A DNA stretch of 32,339 nt from Syntrophobacterales bacterium (GTDB lineage: Bacteria; Desulfobacterota; Syntrophorhabdia; Syntrophorhabdales; WCHB1-27), in the NCBI GenBank assembly GCA_017881765.1, contig JADGQN010000004.1, positions 1-32,339 of the forward strand, given 5' to 3'. Position 1 is the stretch's first letter; every line of letters begins with the position of its first letter. Shown in pieces: positions 1-9,019 of this stretch. Both the position numbers and the translations under genes were made by a program. The notes under the pieces were generated by a model. The model worked only from the letters and a program-made list of their open reading frames with translations, ran no database searches and was not told the DNA's origin.

Positions 1-1578
1 CGCACGGAGGGCTCCCGTTCCGGGATCGTCAAGAAGGATTCCGATATCTCCGTTGAAGAGCTTCAACCGGTAATCGTTTGCGATCACCAGCAGAGGCTGC
101 CCCCGGTACCATCTGCCTTCTCGCTTGATGAGCCCTCGCTTTGCGCAGAAGTTCTGTATCATCTGGTTGATAGCGACCACGCCGTAGGGCCCTTCGCGTA
201 GCGCGCAGAGCATATGGAACCTGTTAAAGAGCGTAAAGGCATCGGCGGGCTCGCCGGCCCTCAGGTAATCACTATGATAGCTAAGTGAGTCCCGTTCCAA
301 TACTCCCGCAAGCGCGCCCGCCGAAGGGACATCTTGCCATGAAATGTCGCTGAACACGCCGCTTTCAAGAAGCTCGAGGGCTTCCCTGCCCTTTCCCTCC
401 TTGACGAGCCTGGCCAATCTGCCGATGCCGCTTTGGCTGCCAAAGCGATAATTCTTCTCGAGTACTACCGTCGAATCTATCAGGACTGACCGGTCTTTCT
501 CGGTCTCAGGTGGCTCATGGCCCGTTACCATTTCAATCTGCCGCACGAGAGCTGACGAGAACCTGTTTGCGTCGCCGGACTCACAGATGTCACCGAACAC
601 CGCCCCGGGCTCCACGGATGCGAGTTGGTCCTTGTCACCCAGAAGAATAAGCTGCGCCTCTTCCTTAAGCGCGCTCGCCAGCTTGCTCATAAGGGGAAGG
701 TCGCTCATCGAGGTCTCGTCGATCACTACGACGTCATAGGGCAAGGGATTGTCTCTGTTGAATCGAAAGCCTGCACCGCGGGTCGGCCCGAGCAGACGGT
801 GAATGGTCGATGCCTCTTCCGGGATCAGCGCCTTTACGTCGGATGAACAGTTCAAGGTCGCCTTACTCTCCTTTATGACTTCTTTCAGTCTGGCAGCGGC
901 CTTCCCGGTAGGGGCCGCCAGAGCGATGGCGAGGCTTCGACCTCGTGCCTGCTCCACCATGAGTGCAAGGATCTTTGCCATGGTAAAGGTCTTGCCTGTC
1001 CCGGGACCACCGGAAATAATGGTCAAGCCGTTCAGGACCGCAACCAGGGCCGCAACCTCTTGCCAGTTTACCTCGTCTTGTTTATCATGGGGAAAGAGCC
1101 TTTGAATGCCGTCTTTCAGGAGTTGCTCGTCAACGGGCCTCCGCGGACTTCGCGCTTTTCCAGTAAGCACCTGTGCAAGCTGCGCTTCATACGCCCAGTA
1201 ACGCTGTAAGTAAAGTCGATACTTTTCGTCAAGGATCAATGGCCTGAATTCGCCGGGTGCGCCGACAACCGGGGTTGCCTTCAGCTTGTCTATCCACTGC
1301 GGAAGATCAGGATATCTCTCGGGCGGTACGTCGTGCTCGCTAAATAGATTTCCACGGAGCTGCGCGTGAAAAGTTATCGGTCCGTCCGCCCAGTCGGCCA
1401 GAAGCGCGCAGATATCTCCCTTGCCCACAGCGTTGCTCGCAAGTGCCGCCGCAAACCAGAGGGCTTCGAGTACATCGCCGGATGCACCGGAAGACAATTT
1501 GACCATCCAGTTCGCAAAGTGGCGATCGATCTCGGTAAAGGCTTCGATGTCCGGGGTCTGTCGTGCTGCCTCTGACAT
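1..1578 (-). CDS. recD: Exodeoxyribonuclease V subunit alpha (RecD), 3' end truncated by window edge
   Basis: Read by hand; absent from the ORF track because it is open at the left edge. ATG at 1578-1576, frame open to base 1. Contains ISGGPGTGKTFTMAKILALM (Walker A), VVIDETSMSDLPLM (Walker B) and LILLGDKDQLASVEPGAVFGDI. Immediately downstream of recB. Confidence 0.95.
   Translation of the reverse strand, partial: MSEAARQTPDIEAFTEIDRHFANWMVKLSSGASGDVLEALWFAAALASNAVGKGDICALLADWADGPITFHAQLRGNLFSEHDVPPERYPDLPQWIDKLKATPVVGAPGEFRPLILDEKYRLYLQRYWAYEAQLAQVLTGKARSPRRPVDEQLLKDGIQRLFPHDKQDEVNWQEVAALVAVLNGLTIISGGPGTGKTFTMAKILALMVEQARGRSLAIALAAPTGKAAARLKEVIKESKATLNCSSDVKALIPEEASTIHRLLGPTRGAGFRFNRDNPLPYDVVVIDETSMSDLPLMSKLASALKEEAQLILLGDKDQLASVEPGAVFGDICESGDANRFSSALVRQIEMVTGHEPPETEKDRSVLIDSTVVLEKNYRFGSQSGIGRLARLVKEGKGREALELLESGVFSDISWQDVPSAGALAGVLERDSLSYHSDYLRAGEPADAFTLFNRFHMLCALREGPYGVVAINQMIQNFCAKRGLIKREGRWYRGQPLLVIANDYRLKLFNGDIGILLDDPGTGALRA
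1329..1378 (-). repeat. Intragenic palindromic repeat, recD copy (partial/degenerate)
   Basis: Minus strand CGTGGAAATCTATTTAGCGAGCACG matches the recB copies; degraded upstream inverted arm GATAACTTTTCACG. Translated in recD frame as RGNLFSEHD. Confidence 0.6.
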
Positions 1579-1579
1579 G

Positions 1580-4500
1580 TTATCTGCCTGTCAAATAGTG
1601 TGCAAGCGCGCTGATGCGCTCGGGGGCAGGCCGGTCAAAGAAAACGCCGTATTCGCCTGTAGGACCCATGCCCCTGAGGAAGAGATAGTATACCCCTCCA
1701 AAGTGCTTCTCATTGTCGTAATCGGGTAGACGCAGTTCCAAGAAGCGGTGCAACGCAACTGCGTACACGTGATATTGGAGCGTGTAGAACTCGCGTTCCA
1801 TCACCGTCATTAGTCTCTCTCTGGCGTAGTCTTCCGGGCTCGCGCCCAGGTAGTTTGATTTCCAATCGACGATGTAGTACCTGTGGTCACGGCGGAACAC
1901 GAGGTCAATATAGCCTTTGAGCATCCCTCTGACAGGCTTGAATCCGAGCCTCTTGATCAGGCCTCCAAGCGACGGATCGGCACGGCCCTCACTAGAGGCA
2001 AAAAAGCTGCCCAACCCCTCCGGCGTGATCAGTTCCAGAGGTACATGGAACTCAACCTCACGGAGACGATCATCCGGTCCAAGTGCGGAAAGGGTGGAGG
2101 AACGCTCGTCGTCTAAAGGAGCGGTAAGCACGTTCTTAATGAGCAGACAGACCGTGTCGACCCAGTCAGCAGCGAAGCCGTAACGGGCAAGTTTTTCTGT
2201 TACCAGCCCGCGTACTTCCTCCGACTCGAAGCGGGCAAAGTCGAGATACTGGAAGATCTCGTGTAAACAGCTCCCTGCCTTTGCGCCTGCCGGAAACGTG
2301 AAAATCGAGAGGCCGGGAGAAACTTCCACCTGCGCAACCAATCCGGTGGCTGGAGGCTCTTCCTGCGCCTGGCTGTCGCGGTCCGGCAACTCCGCCGGCT
2401 CATCTTTCCCTGACGTAAGGGCTGAGAAGCTGGACACCCGCCAATCCCGCTCGATCTGTCCGGTAAAGGGCCTGAGTCGCAGGAGGCCTATCTCCGGGGC
2501 TCGCGTCGCCTCCTCCGCCGGGGAACCCCCATCCGCACGCGGGTACCCGGCCTCCCCCTCTCGCTCGCCGTGCTCGCTAGATAGATTTCCACAGGCTCGT
2601 CCATAGGAATCTATCGGCCGGCAACCGAAGTAATACGGAGTTGTCTGCTCCGGCACCGGCAGCAGTTCGATGGCCCCCTGAGACCTCTCGGCCAGAGACC
2701 TAAGCTCGCCCGTTAACGCGTCGTCCGAGAGGCTCTTCATGTGTGTTTCCAGGGCCGCAAGGTCACACCGGCTCAAGGTTCGGCCATGAAGCAAATAAGC
2801 AAGCGCCGACGTTTCAGAATTGTTGATATAGCCCCAGGCCGCGTAGCACCGGTACTTTGCGCGCGTCAGCGCCACGTACGTCAGTCTGATGTTCTCCGCT
2901 AACTGCTCAGTCTCAGCGCACTCTATGGTTGTCTCGTCCGGGGTCATCGACACATCTACCACGGACTGATAGTTCTCCTCTTTATCATGATAGGTGATGA
3001 CTGATTGAGTGATTCTGGAATCACCCCATAGAAAGGGACAGAAGGTGATCGGGTATTCCAGGCCTTTGCTTTTGTGGATGGTAACGATCTTGACCGCCAG
3101 TTCGTCGGTCTCGAGCCTGATCTGGTGCTCTTCCTCTGCCGTGTCCTGGACCAGGTGGCGCCTTTCGTTCAGCCATTTAAGAAGTCCCTCCACGCCCATC
3201 TTCTCCTGGGTCGCTACCCGGTGCAGCAATTCAAGGAGATGGAGCAGGTTGGTCAAGCGACGCTCTCCGTCAGGAAGTGCGCCGAGCCGGGGTTTGATCT
3301 GCTCACGTGAAACCAGTTTGCGTGCCATGCTGATGAATCCCGAGCGCAGCCAGAGGAGACGATACTCCTCGAACCGCGTAAGCCACTTCTCCCACTCAGT
3401 CTCATCCGCTATCACTGGGGCTCGCGTCGCCCCCTCCACCAGCAAAGCTGGCGGAGCCTCCCCCTCTCGCTCGCCGTGCTCGCTAGACAGATTTCCACGG
3501 GCGACTACGGCACCAGTGGCTTGCCCGTGTAAATCTGTCATACATGCCAGCGCATCCCCCGATATGCCCAGCATCCTCGTCACAAGCGCAACCTTGACCC
3601 TTCCTTCGTCCGTGGGATCGCTGACAGCCTGGAATATCTGTTCCAGTTCCAGAGCCTCATCACTGCCGAAAACAGATTCCCCGGTGTAAACAACGCTGGG
3701 GATGTTCACCTGCCTCAATACGGATTGCACCTCGCGGGCTTCCCTGTTCGTACGCACGATAACAGCAAGATCGCTTGCACCCACAGGCCGGCTGCCGATT
3801 AAGGCCTTGCCGCGGCCTCCCAATTCCAGAAGCCTTCCGATCTCAAAGCAGACAGCCTTGTAGAGCACCTCCCGGGCCGAACCTCTCGTAAGAGGCTTGC
3901 CCTCCATCTTGCGCGCGAGCAGCCATAGCTTGAAGGGCGAAGGATCGGGCCGGCCATCAAAAGTGAGCTCTTCCGGCGCGGTTCTTCTTCCCATGACCGG
4001 GAGATACTCCAGCGCATCGAGCAGAAAGGGAGCATCGGGTCTGTCAAAGATGGCGTTGACGGCCCTGATGAGCGGCCCTGAAGAGCGCCAGTTTGTGTCC
4101 AGGGTAAAGTGCTGCGCGACATCGCCTGAAGCCCTGATGTACGCGAACACATCCGCTCCGCGGAAGCCAAAAATAGCCTGTTTCGGGTCGCCTATGAGAA
4201 AGAGTGTGGCGTTTTCATAGCCGTATATTTTCTTGAATATCGCGTACTGTAAGGGATCCGTGTCCTGAAACTCATCGATGAGCGCCGCCTTGTACCGCCT
4301 TCTGAGCGAGGCCGCAAGCCCTGAGCCCCCCACTCCTTCGAGCGCCTCAAACAGATCGAGGAGAAGGTCGTTGAAGGTACGCACATTCCTGTCCAGCTTT
4401 CTCTTCGAAGATTCTCGTTTGACAAAATCGATCAGTTCGCTTCGCACGTCGGCGAGTTTTTCATCGTAGCACGTGATCGTATCCGCAAGCCTCTCGCGAA

Positions 4501-5440
4501 GCGCTTCGCACTTCTTAAAAAAGGGGTGTGCAGGAGGTTGGGCCTGTTTTTTCAGCGCTGTTCGTTTCACCGGCGGATCAAAGCAGACATAAGGCAGGGC
4601 ATCAGAAGACGGCAAGAAGTAGCCTGACGAGAAATAGGTGTCAAGCTGCTCAATCAATCGCTCCACGGCTTTCGGGGTATATATAGACCTGTTGAGGCCC
4701 GCGTCCTGCGTGAGGATATCCAATATTTCCCGGCGCGAAGCGGGCCATGAGCCGGCAGTATCGGAGAAAGCAGCCAGACACGCCTGTTCGGCTGCATCAG
4801 GCATTATCTCTTTCTGCGCACGTCCTCCCCCCTTCACGCGCAGAAAGGGATTTCTCCCACAGAGACGTATAAGCTTCAAAAGCTCTTCCGGATTCACCCA
4901 GGTGCGAATGCAGCTGAAGAACTGACTCGAACCCCCGGAAAAATTTATCCTCCAGAAATCATGGACCATCTCTTTGATCATGTCTGTTTCATCTTCCAAC
5001 AGTTCCGTATCGAAGAGTGACCCGCTCTCAAACGCATGGTTATGCAAAGCCCGCAAACAGAAACCGTGGATGGTGAAAATGGCCGCTTCATCAAAGCTGC
5101 GTAAAGCGTCGGTCAGGAATCGCCTTGCCCGATCATGATCTGTCGCCCTCGATACCAGTCCCGCGAGAAAGTCGTCTGTGCCCGCTCCATACGTGAAGGC
5201 TAGAAGCGCCTCCTTGATCCTCGTGCGTATCCTGCCTTTCAGCTCGTCCGTTGCGGCTTTCGTGAAGGTAACCACAAGGATCTCTTTAGTCGAAAGGCCT
5301 CTTTCAACGAGTAACCTCACGTAGAGGCCGGCAAGGGCATAGGTCTTGCCTGTGCCTGCACTTGCTTCCACAAGAGTCCATCCCGTGAGAGGGACCTCGT
5401 GCGGGTCAAAGTTGGCCGGAGCCATCCGTGGGTCCATCAC
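1580..5440 (-). CDS. recB: Exodeoxyribonuclease V subunit beta (RecB), UvrD/REP helicase plus C-terminal nuclease
   Basis: VEASAGTGKTYALAGLYVRLL, ALIDEFQDTDPLQYAIF, LIGDPKQAIFGFRGAD, TIHKSKGLEYPI, and nuclease motif GYIDLVFRRDHRYYIVDWKSN. ATGA overlap with recC. Confidence 0.97.
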   Translation of the reverse strand: MMDPRMAPANFDPHEVPLTGWTLVEASAGTGKTYALAGLYVRLLVERGLSTKEILVVTFTKAATDELKGRIRTRIKEALLAFTYGAGTDDFLAGLVSRATDHDRARRFLTDALRSFDEAAIFTIHGFCLRALHNHAFESGSLFDTELLEDETDMIKEMVHDFWRINFSGGSSQFFSCIRTWVNPEELLKLIRLCGRNPFLRVKGGGRAQKEIMPDAAEQACLAAFSDTAGSWPASRREILDILTQDAGLNRSIYTPKAVERLIEQLDTYFSSGYFLPSSDALPYVCFDPPVKRTALKKQAQPPAHPFFKKCEALRERLADTITCYDEKLADVRSELIDFVKRESSKRKLDRNVRTFNDLLLDLFEALEGVGGSGLAASLRRRYKAALIDEFQDTDPLQYAIFKKIYGYENATLFLIGDPKQAIFGFRGADVFAYIRASGDVAQHFTLDTNWRSSGPLIRAVNAIFDRPDAPFLLDALEYLPVMGRRTAPEELTFDGRPDPSPFKLWLLARKMEGKPLTRGSAREVLYKAVCFEIGRLLELGGRGKALIGSRPVGASDLAVIVRTNREAREVQSVLRQVNIPSVVYTGESVFGSDEALELEQIFQAVSDPTDEGRVKVALVTRMLGISGDALACMTDLHGQATGAVVARGNLSSEHGEREGEAPPALLVEGATRAPVIADETEWEKWLTRFEEYRLLWLRSGFISMARKLVSREQIKPRLGALPDGERRLTNLLHLLELLHRVATQEKMGVEGLLKWLNERRHLVQDTAEEEHQIRLETDELAVKIVTIHKSKGLEYPITFCPFLWGDSRITQSVITYHDKEENYQSVVDVSMTPDETTIECAETEQLAENIRLTYVALTRAKYRCYAAWGYINNSETSALAYLLHGRTLSRCDLAALETHMKSLSDDALTGELRSLAERSQGAIELLPVPEQTTPYYFGCRPIDSYGRACGNLSSEHGEREGEAGYPRADGGSPAEEATRAPEIGLLRLRPFTGQIERDWRVSSFSALTSGKDEPAELPDRDSQAQEEPPATGLVAQVEVSPGLSIFTFPAGAKAGSCLHEIFQYLDFARFESEEVRGLVTEKLARYGFAADWVDTVCLLIKNVLTAPLDDERSSTLSALGPDDRLREVEFHVPLELITPEGLGSFFASSEGRADPSLGGLIKRLGFKPVRGMLKGYIDLVFRRDHRYYIVDWKSNYLGASPEDYARERLMTVMEREFYTLQYHVYAVALHRFLELRLPDYDNEKHFGGVYYLFLRGMGPTGEYGVFFDRPAPERISALAHYLTGR
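2496..2615 (-). repeat. Intragenic palindromic repeat, recB copy 1
   Basis: Minus strand GATAGATTCC-N15-GGAAATCTATC inverted repeat, then TAGCGAGCACGGCGAGCGAGAGGGGGAGGC, a variable hairpin (GCCGGG...CCCGGC), then GGCGACGCGAGCCCC. Encodes GNLSSEHGEREGEAGYPRADGGSPAEEATRAP. Confidence 0.85.
3417..3539 (-). repeat. Intragenic palindromic repeat, recB copy 2
   Basis: 17-bp inverted repeat GACAGATTTCCACGGGC (3486-3502) / GCCCGTGTAAATCTGTC (3523-3539) with one mismatch; same 31-nt core as copy 1 apart from one base; internal hairpin CTCCACCAGC-AAA-GCTGGCGGAG (3434-3456). Encodes GNLSSEHGEREGEAPPALLVEGATRAP. Confidence 0.88.
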
Positions 5441-8400
5441 GCCCTCTCCTGATGTTCCATCAGCGGATCAAAAACCAATTGGGCAATCTCTTTGAACGGA
5501 TCGGCAAACGGATCAAGCTCTCCAAAGCAGAGACTGAGGTAGGGGTCAGCACCTTCCGACGGGCGCCCGGGGGCAAACTCCGAACCCTCCCACGCGGTCT
5601 GTGCTGCCCTCAGAGCCTCACTCACTGCTGCGCCCTTGCTCAGGCGTTCCGCAAAAGCCAGCGAGGTTTCCGGGAAAAACCTGAGGGGCTCCTTGACTCC
5701 TTGCCAGTAAAGATGAAGCAGCATCTCGATTATTGCGCCCGCACCTTCGATAGGCTGGAGAGCCCAGGTCTTGTCCATGGTGATCAAACGGGTCGTAAGG
5801 GGGTATCCCTCCTTCCTTACCAGGTTGAGCAGCAAATGATCCATCCAGCACGCAAGATGATAACTGGCCTTGTCCTTGGCAAAATGATAGGTGACCAGGG
5901 CTGATGGCCAGACGTTATCGATACGCCCCGATATCCTGAATCCTGCTATCATAGCATCGACCTCGACCGGCGGTAGGGCGCGATCGGTTACGTGCGGCCG
6001 GATATCTTTAGAAAAAGCTTCGACTTCATTAATCAACCCAGTGAACGCGAGGTCCCCGGGCGTCCCGGGAGGGAGAATGCCTTGCGCACGCGCCACAGCT
6101 TTGTAAGAGTTCAGTTCCTTATCCGCTAAAGCCTTTCTGATCAGCCCATTGCCCAAGGCGTAGCGGTCGAGGATGTCCAACGAAAAAGGTTCCTCTCCCT
6201 TGAGGGTGAGGTCACGCTCTTCCAGATAAATGCCCAACCTGTGCCGGAGAAGATAACGGGCCGGGTTTTGATAAAATCTCTTCAGATCCTGGACGGAGAC
6301 GTACTTCCATTCAGGGGCCGGCTCGCTCAAGGGCTTTGATATGAATGGAGCCTGCTTGAGCCGTGCGTTTGATCGGGCATGTGCAGTATCGAAATCCTCT
6401 TCCGAATAACTGAAGAGCCGCCCGTCGCCCGCGAAATAGGCAGGGCTGAAGGCCTGGAGGCGATGGCTCGTCACGAGAAGATTCGCGACTGTGGAGGAAT
6501 CCGGCACCGAGAAACCCTGGTCGCAGTAATCGAGTAGCTCGCTCACCAGCACCGAGGGTGGAATAACGCTATTATCCCGGACGTTCTGGCCTATGTAACT
6601 TATATAGAAGAGATCCCTGGCAGAGAGCACGGCCTCCAGAAACAGGTACCGGTCCTCGTCGCGAAGCGAGCGGTCTCCTGCTTGCGGATCCTGGCTGATA
6701 AGGTCAAAGCTCACGGGACGCTCCTCCCGCGGATACGCATCATTGTTCATACCGATGAGAGCCACTACCCGGAACGGGATGCTCCTCATGGGCAGCATCT
6801 CGCAAAAAGTGACACCGCCCGTAAGGAACCCTCGAGAAAGTTGCTCAGTCCCGAGACGCGTTGACAGGTAATAGCGAACCACCTCAATCTCCACCGGATC
6901 CGTAAATTCTGAAAGTTCCTGGAGACGCCGGAGCTCTCTGAGTTGACCCTTCAAAAGCTCCATATCATGGGCCGTTTCCTCATCTTCCGTAAGGAAGATC
7001 GATCTCAGTCGCTCAAAAAGATCACTCCATTCAGCAAGCGTTCGGGGCGTCTCGAGGGCCCGCACAGCGTCGAAGAGCTGCTCCAAGAACTCAAGAAGAC
7101 GCCCGAGTATCTCCGCTTCATCACCTTCTACATCACGGTAAGGAAGCCGGTCCATGAAAAGTTTTTCTTCATCAACCTGCAGCGCATATCCAAGGATGAG
7201 ACGCTCGATACCGGCCTTCCAGCTGTTCTCCTCGAAGGCAGGCAAACCGAAGCCTGCCCGGTGCTCTCCATCGATCCCCCAGCGTATGCGCGTGTCAACC
7301 ACCCACCGAAGAATCACGTCGACGTCCTCATCCGGAAGGCCAAACTTGTTCCTCACAGCCGGCGAGCTGAGCACATCCATGATTTGCGAGGCCTGGAGAC
7401 GGCTTTTACACAGACCTATGATCTTGAGAAAGAGATCAATGACGTAGCTCTCGGCGGGTGCCCGCCTGTCGGCTATGGAATAAGGGATCCGCATCCCTTC
7501 ATCCCGGGGAGCGTCAAACACAGCCGTTATATAAGGCGCGTACGTCTCTATATTGGGAGTCATCACGAGTACGTCCCGGGGAGCAAGGCCCTGGTGCGTT
7601 TCAAAAAGAGTGAGCAGCGTATCGTACAAGACCTCGACCTCGCGCCACGGACCGTGACAGGAATGGACCTGAATAGACGTATCATCAGGGTTGATGATCG
7701 TCTTCGGACCGCTCTCCCCTCTGTTCCGGAGGTTGAGAACGTCAGACTGAATAGCGCAAAGCAACGACTCCTCTCCCGGATCAATGAAATCAGAAACAGG
7801 CTCCGAATCCAGGTCGAGAATGGCGCGGAAGAAATCGCGCCCCAGTTTGCCGAGAGATGCGAGAAGCGGATTTCCTATCTCAAAATGAAGCTCGGCCGGA
7901 AAAGATGATTTCTCTCCCTCTGCCCGTTCGACACTGACAATCTTTCTTTCCGGTACAATGTCTGCCCAGTATTCCCTGGAGGGATTGAGAAGAAACAGGT
8001 GTACCGGGATGCGATTCGCAAGGGCTTTTAAAACTTCAAGGTGGTAGCGTGGCAACGCCGGTATACCGAAAACAGAGATGCGCTCGGGCAGACCATGGAG
8101 GTCATGGGGGGCGCCACTGCCATGCACGTCGGAAAGAATCGTGGTCGTCTCTCTCCAGACCCTGGCCCGGTGCGTGTACCCCTCTTTCCGGTAAAGAAGA
8201 CGCCAGAGTTGGGCCTGCCAGTGGTGTTCAATACCCCGATCCCATCCGAGTACCTGTTCCGGCCGATAGACAGCATACGTGTCGAAGACGTCCGCAATGC
8301 GCTCTGCCAGTTGGAGCTTTTTCAAGCTGAGCTGGGTGTTACCAAAGTACAGGCGTAAGGCTTCAAAGCCTTCCTTTTCGAGACAATCGGGCAAGGCCTT

Positions 8401-8691
8401 TACGATACGCCACGCGTTTACCTCCGTGCTCAGGCGGTCAAAATCGGGTACCTTCTCAGAGACCGCTTTGAATACCTCCCACGTAAACCTGTTGGGAAAA
8501 GGGAAGCTGCAGTTTGCCCAGACACCCACCCTTGACGCAAGCTCCATGGAGAGCCAGCGCTCCATGCCTTTGCTCTGGACGATGATCACTTCACCCACAA
8601 ACGGCGAAGAGAGGGGCTTGGCAACTACTGCGGCCAGCCGCTCTGCAAGTGTTTCAAGACGGTTACTTGTGTAAATGTTCAACCCTGACAT
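5437..8691 (-). CDS. recC: Exodeoxyribonuclease V subunit gamma (RecC)
   Basis: N-terminus MSGLNIYTSNRLETLAERLA, IIVQSKGMERWLSMELA, GGVTFCEMLPMRSIPFRVVALIGMNNDAYPREERPVSFDL; operon position. Confidence 0.95.
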   Translation of the reverse strand: MSGLNIYTSNRLETLAERLAAVVAKPLSSPFVGEVIIVQSKGMERWLSMELASRVGVWANCSFPFPNRFTWEVFKAVSEKVPDFDRLSTEVNAWRIVKALPDCLEKEGFEALRLYFGNTQLSLKKLQLAERIADVFDTYAVYRPEQVLGWDRGIEHHWQAQLWRLLYRKEGYTHRARVWRETTTILSDVHGSGAPHDLHGLPERISVFGIPALPRYHLEVLKALANRIPVHLFLLNPSREYWADIVPERKIVSVERAEGEKSSFPAELHFEIGNPLLASLGKLGRDFFRAILDLDSEPVSDFIDPGEESLLCAIQSDVLNLRNRGESGPKTIINPDDTSIQVHSCHGPWREVEVLYDTLLTLFETHQGLAPRDVLVMTPNIETYAPYITAVFDAPRDEGMRIPYSIADRRAPAESYVIDLFLKIIGLCKSRLQASQIMDVLSSPAVRNKFGLPDEDVDVILRWVVDTRIRWGIDGEHRAGFGLPAFEENSWKAGIERLILGYALQVDEEKLFMDRLPYRDVEGDEAEILGRLLEFLEQLFDAVRALETPRTLAEWSDLFERLRSIFLTEDEETAHDMELLKGQLRELRRLQELSEFTDPVEIEVVRYYLSTRLGTEQLSRGFLTGGVTFCEMLPMRSIPFRVVALIGMNNDAYPREERPVSFDLISQDPQAGDRSLRDEDRYLFLEAVLSARDLFYISYIGQNVRDNSVIPPSVLVSELLDYCDQGFSVPDSSTVANLLVTSHRLQAFSPAYFAGDGRLFSYSEEDFDTAHARSNARLKQAPFISKPLSEPAPEWKYVSVQDLKRFYQNPARYLLRHRLGIYLEERDLTLKGEEPFSLDILDRYALGNGLIRKALADKELNSYKAVARAQGILPPGTPGDLAFTGLINEVEAFSKDIRPHVTDRALPPVEVDAMIAGFRISGRIDNVWPSALVTYHFAKDKASYHLACWMDHLLLNLVRKEGYPLTTRLITMDKTWALQPIEGAGAIIEMLLHLYWQGVKEPLRFFPETSLAFAERLSKGAAVSEALRAAQTAWEGSEFAPGRPSEGADPYLSLCFGELDPFADPFKEIAQLVFDPLMEHQERA

Positions 8692-8731
8692 CAGTGCACG
8701 ACCGTGCGAATATCATAGCAGAGTTGCAATG

Positions 8732-8938
8732 CGACCGCTACGCTTAAGGACCGCCACCTGCGATGGCTTGAGGACCACTGCGTTCGAGGAGCTGCCTTCG
8801 GCCTTGAGGTAGTTGCCTCAAGTCGCCGCAGGCGACGCTCCTTAAGGGAACTAAGTTTCCGGTCCTTGAGCCTCGCCACAGGCGGGGCGGTCCTCGAAGC
8901 ACGCCCGAGGGGGTGCTGGTCCTTAAGCGTAGCGGTCG
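8732..8938. repeat. 207-bp nested palindromic element in the recC / CxxC-protein intergenic region
   Basis: Terminal 21-bp inverted repeat CGACCGCTACGCTTAAGGACC (8732-8752) / GGTCCTTAAGCGTAGCGGTCG (8918-8938), enclosing several short hairpins (TTGAGG-TAGTTG-CCTCAA; GTCGCC-GCA-GGCGAC; GCCTCGCC-ACA-GGCGGGGC) separated by GGTCCTYRA-type spacers. Confidence 0.85.
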
Positions 8939-8949
8939 TCACCGCCCGC

Positions 8950-8977
8950 TTGTTTTTGACGGCAGGTGTGCTATAGT
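8950..8977 (+). promoter_or_regulatory. Putative sigma70-like promoter for the 9020 CDS
   Basis: TTGTTT, 16-nt spacer, TATAGT with extended -10 (TGCTATAGT); AAGGAG Shine-Dalgarno before ATG 9020. Confidence 0.4.
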
Positions 8978-9019
8978 TAGAAAGCAAGGCTCAGCCATAA
9001 CTCAAGGAGTCGAACCGAT

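Noticed and set aside
3009-3689. 226-aa plus-strand ORF opposite recB
   Set aside because: Antisense to well-supported RecB helicase sequence; serine/arginine-rich composition typical of a shadow ORF in GC-rich DNA.
4496-4509. Perfect 14-bp palindrome GCGAAGCGCTTCGC in recB
   Set aside because: Short palindrome in GC-rich coding sequence; no link to the repeat family and no flanking conservation seen.
6943-7908. 321-aa plus-strand ORF opposite recC
   Set aside because: Long antisense open frame, but RecC on the other strand is clearly the real gene; no Shine-Dalgarno or motif.
1-8691. RecBCD as an anti-phage defence island
   Set aside because: RecBCD is a housekeeping repair/nuclease complex and no defence genes were recognised next to it in this window.
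8691-8987. 98-aa minus-strand ORF between recC and the 9020 gene
   Set aside because: It is a translation through the 207-bp nested palindrome, R/T/S-rich low complexity, with no recognisable domain; recC has its own start at 8691.
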